DNA of 16,300 nt from DAOUJI01 sp034422875 (GTDB lineage: Bacteria > Chloroflexota > Dehalococcoidia > Lucifugimonadales > JAGWBF01), in assembly GCA_034422875.1 (NCBI GenBank), contig DAOUJI010000019.1, forward strand, positions 1 through 16,300, given 5' to 3'. The notes beneath the pieces are model-generated. The model ran no database searches. It saw only the letters and a program-made list of their open reading frames with translations, and was not told the DNA's origin. Position numbers and translations under genes: made by a program. Shown here piece by piece: positions 1 to 6,961 of this stretch (the stretch's first letter is position 1; each line of letters opens with the position of its first letter).

Positions 1-820
1 CCGACTCTGGCGCCGCCATAAACCCGGCCACCAACAGCGCGGCCCCTCCGATCAACGTCACATCCTCAAGTCCTGAGACTTTGCCGACCTGCTTGACAAC
101 GTGCAACCCTTCATCCTCGAAGAGAGGGAAGAAGAGTCCATCGGGTGAGTGCGATGCCAATTGGCTGAGAACCGGGACCATGTCTGTGTCTCCCCGGCTG
201 ACCCTTGCAACATTCACCGAGCCTCCAAGCTCCTCGAAAGCGTCCGTGAAGGCGTCGGTGAGTCCTGTGGTGTACGGGTCTCCGTCGTTCATGGCGGCCA
301 TGTTGCGCAGACCCAGGTCTTCATAGGCGAACTGGGCTACGGCCCGCGCCTGGTAGAGGTCGTTGTTGGCCACGCGGTAGTAGCCGGGGTGGTAGTTGGA
401 GCCGGCTGTGCCGCGCAAGTCGGAAGTCAGTGAGGGCGATGTTGTGGATGGGGCCACCATAACCAGGCTCGCCTCGCTGAGAATGGGAGAAGCCGCGGCG
501 GCTGCAACGGAGCAGGATGTCCCGATGACGCCCACGACGCTAGGATCGCCAATCACTGTCTCCGCTGCTGCTGCTCCTCCCTCGGCTGTGCAGAGGGAGT
601 CAAATCCGGCGCCCATCGAGACATTGTGGCCTTTTATGGGGCCATAGTCCTCCACTGCCAGGGCCACCGCCCTTTGACTGGGGATTCCCAGGTCCCCAAG
701 GCCGGTTAGGACGGCCAGGGAACGTATCTGTATGTCTTCGCCTGCGGCCACGATTACAACTTCCGAAGCGTCTGTCTCGTCGTCAGCGCATGCTGCGGCT
801 CCCAGCATTAGGCCAGCCAA
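1..820 (-). CDS. ABC transporter substrate-binding lipoprotein, branched-chain amino-acid type (partial, C-terminus outside window)
   Basis: The frame stays open from about position 980 down to position 1, giving at least 270 residues of a periplasmic-binding-protein-like fold. The N-terminus has a hydrophobic run (LLVWLIALAGLMLGAAAC) ending in a lipobox-like cysteine, so it is probably a lipoprotein that captures a ligand for an ABC importer. Seen motifs fit the LivK/type-1 PBP family: VVGVIGTSCSVAAAAASPI, then SEASLVMVAPSTTSP, then a stretch with NYHPGYYRVANN, then the NDGDPYTTGLTDAF region. The ligand cannot be named, and no permease or ATPase gene is in view. The start is uncertain: in-frame candidates are TTG at 820 and ATG at 808, but both cut into the signal helix, and no ATG, GTG or TTG lies further upstream in frame. 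A CTG at 892 would give a full signal peptide. No clear Shine-Dalgarno was found for any of them. Confidence 0.85.
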   Translation of the reverse strand, partial: MAGLMLGAAACADDETDASEVVIVAAGEDIQIRSLAVLTGLGDLGIPSQRAVALAVEDYGPIKGHNVSMGAGFDSLCTAEGGAAAAETVIGDPSVVGVIGTSCSVAAAAASPILSEASLVMVAPSTTSPSLTSDLRGTAGSNYHPGYYRVANNDLYQARAVAQFAYEDLGLRNMAAMNDGDPYTTGLTDAFTDAFEELGGSVNVARVSRGDTDMVPVLSQLASHSPDGLFFPLFEDEGLHVVKQVGKVSGLEDVTLIGGAALLVAGFMAAPES

Positions 821-967
821 AGCGATGAGCCAAACCAGCAGGCCAAGACTCCGACGCCCAGCCAGGTATAGGGGCAGCCACGATTGACTCAGCTTGCGTC
901 GTGTGCTATCTATGGGCGGGCCGCCATGGACTGAACCGGCGAACCAGTTGCTCGTAGAGGAGTTGAC

Positions 968-1378
968 ATGGACTCTTTCAAAAGGCCGCTTTCCCTGGCT
1001 CTGGGCGTTGTCGCTGTCGGTGTTCTGCTCCACTTTGTGTTCAGCCCTTTCTACGAGGATTTGGTGGATGTAGGCGCAATGTGGAATGTAATCAACTGGT
1101 TCATGGCGTTTGGCGTGATTGTCACGTTGGCCGTGACCTACTTTCATAAGAAAGACGCCGGTGACGACTCCAACAAGCGTCTCTGGTTAAATCTGACCTT
1201 CCATGCGGCCGCAGCGCTCGCGATTCTGTTCTTCTGGAACTGGTTCGATGACCTCACTGTAGGCGAAGAAGGCCAGAGCCAGACCCGCCTAATCTTCTGG
1301 GTGGTTATAGACACCTTGTTCGTCATACTCACAGCCACAGTGGGCGTACGTCTCTGGAAGGACGACTACAGAGCCTGA
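968..1378 (+). CDS. Hypothetical four-helix integral membrane protein
   Basis: 136 residues, preceded by a GAGGAG ribosome site seven bases before the ATG. Four hydrophobic segments are visible at about residues 8-26, 38-58, 72-92 and 107-127, with short charged loops (HKKDAGDDSNKR between helices 2 and 3, DDLTVGEEGQSQTR between 3 and 4). No catalytic motif is apparent. The lack of a cleavable signal and the charged C-terminal tail (RLWKDDYRA) suggest an inner-membrane protein. I do not recognise the family. It is divergent from the substrate-binding protein and stands alone, followed by a repeat-filled gap. Base composition resembles the neighbouring metabolic genes. Coding status is well supported by the ribosome site and the clean helix pattern; function is unknown. 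Confidence 0.75.
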   Translation: MDSFKRPLSLALGVVAVGVLLHFVFSPFYEDLVDVGAMWNVINWFMAFGVIVTLAVTYFHKKDAGDDSNKRLWLNLTFHAAAALAILFFWNWFDDLTVGEEGQSQTRLIFWVVIDTLFVILTATVGVRLWKDDYRA

Positions 1379-1423
1379 CCAAACCTGCCCGGCTTTTCCC
1401 CGCCATTATTACCACACCAGGGT

Positions 1424-1597
1424 CTGTCATTACTATGAAAATAGATGCTGACTGCCCCCTCTCCCCTGTTGGGAGAAGGTTGGTATGACGCCCTTTCGTC
1501 GTTCCTGCGGAGGCAGGAATCCCGGGGTACCGGACTGGATACCAGCCTTCGCTGGTATGACGGTGGGTTATATGGGGCATTTTCGTAGTAATGACAG
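1424..1597. repeat. MITE-like 174-bp element with 19-bp terminal inverted repeats and nested hairpins
   Basis: The outer arms 1424-1442 and 1579-1597 are inverted copies with one mismatch (ctgtcattacta... against its complement). Inside are two further inverted arms, about 1497-1522 and 1537-1563, each itself a small palindrome around cctgcggaggcagg and ccagccttcgctgg. A C-rich/G-rich motif (ccctctcccctgttgggag) lies at 1456-1474. No ORF in it looks real. A diverged copy of the inner part occurs at 12211-12319. The structure fits a non-autonomous, palindromic intergenic element; whether it moves or acts as an RNA hairpin cannot be told. Confidence 0.6.
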
Positions 1598-1650
1598 TTT
1601 GGTGGTCTGGATTGTCTCTTTCCCCCTTGACGTAGAAGGTTCGCGGTTCC

Positions 1651-3195
1651 CTACTTGCCCTCCCGTATCCAGTCTGCGATTTTCTCGGCAATCATTATGG
1701 TGGTGGCGTTGGTGTTGGCGCGGATGCAGTCGGGCATCACCGACGCGTCGGCCACCCTTAATCCCTCCATTCCGTGCACCTTGCCGTACTGGTCTATGAC
1801 CGCCATCGAGTCGGAAGACGGGCCCATCTTGCATGTGCCGGAGATGTGGTGAGACGTGCCCGTGTTCCTCAGCATCCAGGCGTCCAACTCTTCGTCGGAG
1901 GCCAATTCTTCGTCCGTGGGAGTCACCCGCTCTATGACCATTTCCTGGAACGGGCCGCTGTCTCCCAGCTTGGCGCATAGCCTGATGGCCTTCCTCATTC
2001 GCTCCCGGTCAAAGGGGTCGGTCAGGTAGTTGTAGTTGAGAGAAGGCTGCACACGGGGGTCAGGGGACGTCAGCTTGAGTTCTCCCATTCCCAGGGCGAG
2101 CTGGAGGCTGGCGCTGACGCCAAAGTAATTCTCGTCGTCTCCGATGGGGACCTGCGCCGGCCGGTGTTCGCTGGTCATCAGGATCGGCGTGACCTGCATG
2201 TCGTTTTCGAGGTATGAGCCTTCAACGGTGTACCTCAACCCCACCTGTATCAGAGGCGCCTGGACGTCGGGCCGGTCGCCTACTGCTTTGTAGAGGACGG
2301 AGGCCGATGGATGGTCGCGGAGGTTCTGTCCCACGCCGGGCAGGTCATGTACCAGGGGAATGCCGATTTCCGCCAGGTGGGACGCGGCCCCAACGCCTGA
2401 GAGCAGAAGGATGTGTGGAGACCCTATCGCTCCGCTGGAAAGAATCACCTGGTTGCCGTAGACGTTGAATATCTCGCCGCCGCTCTCCACTTCCATGCCT
2501 ACGGCCCTCTTGCCCTCGAAAAGGACTCGGCGGGCCAGCACGTCAGCCTTGACGGTCAGGTTCAGCCTGTGGCGGGCGGGGTCCAAGTATGCCAGGGCCG
2601 TGCTGATGCGGACGCCGTCGATAGTGTTCCTGGCCCTTGGGGAGACGCCGGTGGATTCAGGGTGGTTCTGGTCCGGGTCGTCTCGGAACCCCTCCGCCAG
2701 ACATGCCTCGTAGAAGGCCGACGAATGGGGCAGCCACTGGTCCTTTGTGTAGCGCTTTACGGGTATGGGGCCTTCGGTGCCGTGGAAGTCACCTCGAAAG
2801 TCGTGGTCGTTCTCCATCTTTCTGAAGTAGGGGAGCACCTTGGTGTACTCCCACTCGTCGTTGCCCCAGGACGCCCATCGGTTATAGTCGTCGGGGATTC
2901 CTCTGTACAGCACCTGTCCGTTGACGGCGCTGGAGCCTCCCGTGGCCTTGCCTCTGGGTATGGGGAAGTCCTTGAGTTCGGGGGTCATCGTGGCCGTGAA
3001 ACCCCAGGTGTGGGGGCCATAGGCGGACAGGAACACGTTGTTCCCCAGTTTCAGGTCGTCGGGCAGGTGGTCGAAGTTGGGGAAGTCTGGGCCAGCCTCC
3101 AGGAGCAGCACTGACCTGTCCGGGTCTTCGGACAACCTGGCTGCCAGCGTGTTTCCGGCCGAACCTGCTCCAACGACTATCACGTCATACTTCAT
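1651..3195 (-). CDS. GMC family FAD-dependent oxidoreductase (choline dehydrogenase-like)
   Basis: 514 residues, the usual size for GMC enzymes, which oxidise alcohols using FAD. The N-terminal Rossmann motif is VVGAGSAG (G9, G11, G14) with the ribose-binding E33 in LLLEAG. GMC signature 1 is present around GKATGGSSAVNG, and signature 2 around SSGAIGSPHILLLSGVG. The C-terminal active-site block has SHHISGTCKMG (H449/H450) and RANTNATTIMIAEK (N494/N496), matching the His/Asn pair of the choline dehydrogenase branch. There is no signal peptide, so it is probably cytoplasmic. A GGAGG ribosome site precedes the ATG. It is divergent from the amidohydrolase at 3385 and has no betaine genes beside it, so choline is not an obvious substrate; an unspecified primary or secondary alcohol is more cautious. 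Confidence 0.93.
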   Translation of the reverse strand: MKYDVIVVGAGSAGNTLAARLSEDPDRSVLLLEAGPDFPNFDHLPDDLKLGNNVFLSAYGPHTWGFTATMTPELKDFPIPRGKATGGSSAVNGQVLYRGIPDDYNRWASWGNDEWEYTKVLPYFRKMENDHDFRGDFHGTEGPIPVKRYTKDQWLPHSSAFYEACLAEGFRDDPDQNHPESTGVSPRARNTIDGVRISTALAYLDPARHRLNLTVKADVLARRVLFEGKRAVGMEVESGGEIFNVYGNQVILSSGAIGSPHILLLSGVGAASHLAEIGIPLVHDLPGVGQNLRDHPSASVLYKAVGDRPDVQAPLIQVGLRYTVEGSYLENDMQVTPILMTSEHRPAQVPIGDDENYFGVSASLQLALGMGELKLTSPDPRVQPSLNYNYLTDPFDRERMRKAIRLCAKLGDSGPFQEMVIERVTPTDEELASDEELDAWMLRNTGTSHHISGTCKMGPSSDSMAVIDQYGKVHGMEGLRVADASVMPDCIRANTNATTIMIAEKIADWIREGK

Positions 3196-3306
3196 AAGGA
3201 AACCTCCATGTCTGGGCTTTGAAGACAGAAAGATGATACTAGTCGCTCATAGGCATCGGCAAGTAGTTGCATCGCGTTCGCCCCTCCCTCCCAACAAGTG
3301 GGCTGG

Positions 3307-3351
3307 CGCCGGGATTGAGGCACGCGTTAGAATACGGCATCAATCCCGGCG
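3307..3351. promoter_or_regulatory. Perfect 12-bp inverted repeat in the divergent promoter region (candidate operator)
   Basis: Arms 3307-3318 (cgccgggattga) and 3340-3351 (tcaatcccggcg) are exact inverted copies separated by 21 bases. The spacer contains tagaat at 3328-3333, a fair -10 element for the + strand gene starting at 3385, although no good -35 is seen at normal spacing. The position between divergent GMC and amidohydrolase genes fits a regulator-binding site; a 5' leader hairpin is the alternative. Confidence 0.45.
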
Positions 3352-3384
3352 TTCGCGTCAACGGGCGCACAAAAGGAGACTCGC

Positions 3385-4194
3385 TTGCTTATCATCGACA
3401 CTCACACCCACGCTTCACCATACTGGATGGAGCCTGTCGAGCTGCTTCTGCATCAGATGGACGCCAACGACGTGGACAAGGCCCTGCTTGTGCAGTTCAT
3501 GGGCGCCTTTGACAACTCATACATCATAGAGTGCCTGAGCCGTTATCCTGGCCGTTTCTCCGTGGTGGCTCTGGTGGACACGGCCAGCCCTGACGCCCCG
3601 GACAGGCTGGAAGAGTGGGTGAACCAGGGGGCCGAGGGCGTGCGGCTTACTCCGCCTACTCGTTCGCCAGGAGACGACCCTTTAGCCATTTGGAGGAAGG
3701 CTGACGAACTGGGTCTGCCGGTGTCCCTGATAGGCACGCTGGAGGACTTTGCCGCCCCGGAGTTCGAACGCATTGTCAGGGACATGCCGGGGCTAAAACT
3801 CGTGCTGGAGCACCTGGGAGGCGTGGGAGCCTATTTCGGGCCTGGACGGGCTGACAAGGAGATTCCCTACGACACCTACCGAAAGGTCTTGGGTCTGGCC
3901 CAGTACCCGAACACTTTCATGAAAGTCCCTGGTTTCGGAGAATTTTGCCCCAGGCCTATTCCGTTGGTCCAACCCAACCCATTCCCCGACGTGCCGCCCC
4001 TCATCGAAATGGCTCTTGAGGCATTTGGGGCCAACCGGCTCATGTGGGGGAGCGACTTCCCGCCGTCGGCTTATCGTGAAGGATACAGGAACGCCCTGCG
4101 GCTTCCCATGGAGAACGTGAAGTTCGCCAGCGAAGACGACAAAGAGTGGGTCTTCGGAAAGACCGCCGCGACTCTATGGAAATTCGGCGGATGA
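3385..4194 (+). CDS. Amidohydrolase family 2 (TIM-barrel, metal-dependent) hydrolase
   Basis: 269 residues starting at TTG, chosen because AAGGAG lies eight bases upstream and the metal motif follows at once. The DTHTH motif gives H7 and H9 as metal ligands, LEHLGG gives H143 at the end of a strand, and MWGSDFP gives D224, the usual catalytic aspartate. This set defines the Amidohydro_2 group (ACMSD, 2-pyrone-4,6-dicarboxylate lactonase and related enzymes), which hydrolyse or decarboxylate small carboxylic acids using one divalent metal. The exact substrate is not readable. No signal peptide, so cytoplasmic. It is divergent from the GMC oxidoreductase across a palindrome, and a hairpin begins within its last codons. 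Confidence 0.9.
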   Translation: MLIIDTHTHASPYWMEPVELLLHQMDANDVDKALLVQFMGAFDNSYIIECLSRYPGRFSVVALVDTASPDAPDRLEEWVNQGAEGVRLTPPTRSPGDDPLAIWRKADELGLPVSLIGTLEDFAAPEFERIVRDMPGLKLVLEHLGGVGAYFGPGRADKEIPYDTYRKVLGLAQYPNTFMKVPGFGEFCPRPIPLVQPNPFPDVPPLIEMALEAFGANRLMWGSDFPPSAYREGYRNALRLPMENVKFASEDDKEWVFGKTAATLWKFGG

Positions 4195-4229
4195 CGCTGA
4201 CTCCAAAGGCGCCTGCCATCCGCCGAATT
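4181..4229. terminator. 13-bp perfect hairpin between convergent genes, overlapping the amidohydrolase stop
   Basis: Arms 4181-4193 (aattcggcggatg) and 4217-4229 (catccgccgaatt) are exact inverted copies with a 23-base spacer. The left arm covers the last four amidohydrolase codons and the start of the stop codon. On the + strand it is followed only by a short cattttc run, so it is a weak or bidirectional intrinsic terminator for the two convergent genes. Confidence 0.55.
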
Positions 4230-4258
4230 CAGCATTTTCGGGTTGAAACGGAAGCCGG

Positions 4259-5140
4259 CTAGAAGCCCGCCACCTCAGGAATTATCTCTTTGCCGATAGT
4301 CTCGATGGGCCGCAGCTCGTGGTCGTTGGGCATGTTGAATATGCCGTTGGTTATTCCCAGGTTCGCGATGTTGCGGCAGAACTCGATGCCTTCTTTCACG
4401 GTCATGCCGTTGGGTCCGATGTGAAGTGTCCCTATGCAAGTCTTCTCTATGTCGTCATAGTCGCGCCCGATGTTGTCGCAGTGCTGTTTCAAGGCCTCCA
4501 GCCTCATGGCCATGTCTTCTATGCCGTGATGGGCCACAAGGTTGCTGGCGTCGCCGTACTGGGCCGCCAGCCTGAGGGTCTTCTTCAGTCCCCCGCCTCC
4601 TACCCAGATGGGCGGGTGCGGGTTCGAGAGGGGTTGGGGCTCGCAGATTGGTTCATCGAGCTGGTAATGCTTGCCGTTGAAGGGCGACCTGTCCCCTGAC
4701 CACATCTGCTTCATAAGCTGGAGAGTCTCTTCCAACATCTCGAAACGGTCTTTCAAGGGAGGGAAGGGGAGCCCCAAACTCTTTGCCTCAAGTTCGTACC
4801 ATCCGGCTCCGATGCACACGATTGCCCTGCCGTTGGACAGGACGTCCAAACCTGTAAGGGTTTTGATTAACGCACCGGGGTGCCTGTAGGTGTTGCCGGT
4901 GGCCATGGTTCCCAGGCGCATCTTCTTGGTGTGGCCCGCCAGGAAGCCAAGCACATTGTAGGCCTCCAACACGTCCTCGTCGGGCACGCCGTTTCGCGGA
5001 ATCTGGAAGAAATGGTCGAACACCCACATGCTGTCGAATCCGACGTCGTCGGCGGTCCGGGCCATGTTCGCCAGGTGCTCTCCAATCCTGGCTGCTCCTC
5101 CGGGCCAGGAGTACGAGTTCAACTGCAACCCAATCTTCAT
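4259..5140 (-). CDS. LLM class (luciferase-like) F420/FMN-dependent oxidoreductase
   Basis: 293 residues from the ATG at 5140. An upstream in-frame start at 5224 exists but would run through the TfoX-like gene; 5140 has GGAGGA seven bases before it. The family pattern is clear: MKIGLQLNSYSW opening, WVFDHFFQI, the stretch LGTMATGNTYRHP, the signature LDVLSNGRAIVCIGAGWYE, and the later PIWVGGGGLKKTLRLAAQYG. These are the TIM-barrel enzymes that bind F420 or reduced FMN and act as monooxygenases or dehydrogenases; the NTYRHP/LDVLSNGRA pattern is typical of the group annotated as F420-dependent, but cofactor choice is an inference. Its ATG overlaps the TGA of the upstream TfoX-like gene (ATGA), indicating translational coupling. 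Substrate unknown. Confidence 0.9.
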   Translation of the reverse strand: MKIGLQLNSYSWPGGAARIGEHLANMARTADDVGFDSMWVFDHFFQIPRNGVPDEDVLEAYNVLGFLAGHTKKMRLGTMATGNTYRHPGALIKTLTGLDVLSNGRAIVCIGAGWYELEAKSLGLPFPPLKDRFEMLEETLQLMKQMWSGDRSPFNGKHYQLDEPICEPQPLSNPHPPIWVGGGGLKKTLRLAAQYGDASNLVAHHGIEDMAMRLEALKQHCDNIGRDYDDIEKTCIGTLHIGPNGMTVKEGIEFCRNIANLGITNGIFNMPNDHELRPIETIGKEIIPEVAGF

Positions 5141-5517
5141 AGACTTTTCCTCCGGTTCGGTTTTTTCGCTCGCGCTTGTTTGGGCGGCAGGCCTCGCACA
5201 AACTCCAGTCCCATGTCCAGCCACTGTACGAGTTGTTCATCGTGGGCGAGGCCGTCGCTGCCCACGTAGACTATACCTTTCATCGGCCTGCCCGTGAAGT
5301 CCATGGGCCTTGCATGGGGTTGGGTAAGGGCAGAGTCATACCGTTCCGGGCCGACTCTTACCAGCATATCGCTTCCGGTGATGCCACAGCACATGTGACC
5401 GCCGACCATGAAACAGAGCCCGCCGAACATCTTCTTCTCGGCTGTTTCAGCCGGCGGGGCTGCCTTGTCTTGCAGGACTGTCCGGACCCGCGCCGCCAAG
5501 ACCTCATCGTATGCCAT
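5137..5517 (-). CDS. TfoX/Sxy N-terminal domain protein
   Basis: 126 residues. The KKMFGGLCFMVGGHMCCGI motif near residues 28-46, followed by MLVRVGPERY, ARPMDFTGRPMKGIVYVG and a C-terminal helix (LVQWLDMGLEFVRGLP), is the standard TfoX N-terminal domain. In gammaproteobacteria the full-length TfoX/Sxy regulates competence, but single-domain relatives such as this are spread widely and have no settled role, so no competence function is claimed. The tail is basic (KKPNRRK). An AGGAAG site precedes the ATG. It sits 39 bases after the AIM24-like gene and overlaps the LLM oxidoreductase start by four bases. Confidence 0.85.
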   Translation of the reverse strand: MAYDEVLAARVRTVLQDKAAPPAETAEKKMFGGLCFMVGGHMCCGITGSDMLVRVGPERYDSALTQPHARPMDFTGRPMKGIVYVGSDGLAHDEQLVQWLDMGLEFVRGLPPKQARAKKPNRRKSL

Positions 5518-5556
5518 AGGACTTCCTGTCGATGAAGCTGTGCATGGTTGGGGGCT

Positions 5557-6246
5557 TTAGTTTCCGCCCTTACGTGTGGGCAGGAAGGGGACGAGCTTGT
5601 CGGCAAGGGAAGCAAGGTTCCGGCTCTGGACCCAAACGTGTCCGCTGCCCTTGAACTTCAGGACTAGACCTTCACCTCCGGCTATCAGAGAGCCGATGCC
5701 GCCCACTTTGCCTATGGAGTATTCCACGTCGTCGGAAAAGGCCACCACGTGTCCGGTGTCCACCACCAACTCATGCCCCGGCTCTATGGGGACCTGCTTG
5801 ATGGCGCCGTAGGAGTTGAAGAAGACTGTCTCCCCTGATCTGTCCGAATATGTGCGGATAAAGAAGGCGCTTTCTCCACTGAAGAAGCCTTTGACTCCCT
5901 GGAACTTTACATCCGTCTCCACACTCTCGGTGCAGGCCAGGAAGGAGGATGACTGTATAAACAGATTCCTGCCGGGCTGAAGCTCGTGAGAGTGGATGTC
6001 CCCGGGGGAAGACGGAGCGAGGCTTACCCATCCCGGTCCCTGTTGGGCTGTGAAAGTGTTCAGGAAGAAGGACTCTCCTCCGAGCATTCTCCTGAACCCT
6101 CCGAACATTCCGCCTCTCATGCCTGTTGACATGTCGACGTCTTGCTGGGCCACCATCGCTCCTGGTTCCGCTTTGATGGATTCGCCCGGGGAAAGCTCCA
6201 CGGTAAGCAAAGAGTAGCTTGGGTTGAATTCAATGCTGGTCTTCAT
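5557..6246 (-). CDS. AIM24 family protein (TIGR00266-like)
   Basis: 229 residues from the ATG at 6246, chosen over 6288 because GGAGG lies upstream of it and the family begins right there. The glycine- and beta-rich sequence shows the AIM24 pattern: ESIKAEPGAMVAQQDVDMST, FRRMLGGESFFLNTFTA, then FLACTESVETDVKF, GLVLKFKGSGHVWVQSRN and a short C-terminal helix. The family is named after a yeast mitochondrial protein; bacterial members are cytoplasmic trimers or barrels of unknown function. It heads the minus-strand set with the TfoX-like and LLM genes. The final residues (PTRKGGN) look native. Function is not inferable from the context. Confidence 0.88.
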   Translation of the reverse strand: MKTSIEFNPSYSLLTVELSPGESIKAEPGAMVAQQDVDMSTGMRGGMFGGFRRMLGGESFFLNTFTAQQGPGWVSLAPSSPGDIHSHELQPGRNLFIQSSSFLACTESVETDVKFQGVKGFFSGESAFFIRTYSDRSGETVFFNSYGAIKQVPIEPGHELVVDTGHVVAFSDDVEYSIGKVGGIGSLIAGGEGLVLKFKGSGHVWVQSRNLASLADKLVPFLPTRKGGN

Positions 6247-6321
6247 CTTTGTCCTAGCCTCCACGCACCGGTTGAGTCCTGGCCGCAATATGTATCTAAC
6301 CGTCCTGCGTTAAGCATATCA

Positions 6322-6355
6322 AAAGGGAGAGGCGGTGCAACCCGCCTCTCCCTTT
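6322..6355 (-). terminator. Intrinsic terminator of the zinc-ribbon gene
   Basis: Fourteen-base arms 6322-6335 (aaagggagaggcgg) and 6342-6355 are exact inverted copies around a six-base loop. Read on the minus strand the stem is followed by TTTTGATATG, and it starts 22 bases after the zinc-ribbon stop. The A-tract on the other side means it could also stop transcription on the + strand. Confidence 0.8.
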
Positions 6356-6376
6356 ATCTTGGTCCTGCTTTATAGC

Positions 6377-6703
6377 TTAGAAGCGTCCTGACTGGGTCCT
6401 TCCGCCCTGGCGACTGAAGCAATCGCTGCAGTAGACCGGACGGTCGCCCCGAGGACGAAACGGGACTGTGGTGTCCACTCCGCATTCGGCGCAGACTACA
6501 GGGAACATCTCACGCGGGCCGCGGTCGAAACCGTAGCCGAAGCCTTCGTTGCTCCTGCGGTCGCGTCGCGCCTGACGGCACGAGTGGCATCGCTTTGGCT
6601 CATTCTCATAGCCTTTTTCAGCATGGTACTGCTGATCGTCGGCGCTGAATATGAAGCTCTGTCCACATTCTACACAAGCAAGGGTCTTGTCCACGTAGTT
6701 CAT
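6377..6703 (-). CDS. Zinc-ribbon domain protein with two four-cysteine sites
   Basis: 108 residues from the ATG at 6703, which has a near-perfect AGGAGGT ribosome site; a start at 6724 is less likely. Two zinc sites are visible: C10/C13 with C39/C42 (LACVECGQSF ... RCHSCRQ), resembling the probable zinc-ribbon zf-trcl type, and C71/C74 with C92/C95 (VVCAECGVDT ... VYCSDCF). The linker RRDRRSNEGFGYGFDRG is basic, then glycine-rich. Proteins of this build are common in Chloroflexota and related phyla as short stand-alone ORFs, presumably binding nucleic acid or ribosomes, but the role is unknown. It is followed by a strong terminator, so it forms its own unit. Confidence 0.85.
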   Translation of the reverse strand: MNYVDKTLACVECGQSFIFSADDQQYHAEKGYENEPKRCHSCRQARRDRRSNEGFGYGFDRGPREMFPVVCAECGVDTTVPFRPRGDRPVYCSDCFSRQGGRTQSGRF

Positions 6704-6961
6704 CGGTGACCTCCTTCCTCCCAATAGTTGGCAAAGGTTCTGGTCACCAAGGTCGAAAACACGCGAAGCGTCTTGTATAGACCCACGATCCCGCTCAGGA
6801 ACAGTCCAGAGTAATCTGCGGATTGGTGAAAGGAGTGACCGTATGAGACACAGACATTACCACCAAGAATATATATTAACACACAACCGGCCCATATATG
6901 CAAGCGCCGCTTGGCGTGAGTTGCCGCTGCCGTTAGGGTAACGCATTTCGTGTCCACCCGG

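Noticed and set aside
1329..1691. ORFs across the 1380-1650 gap on both strands
   Set aside because: They translate palindromic repeat sequence, lack ribosome sites and match no family.
2413..3114. 233-residue + strand ORF
   Set aside because: It is entirely antisense to the well-supported GMC oxidoreductase and is a typical shadow of high-GC coding sequence.
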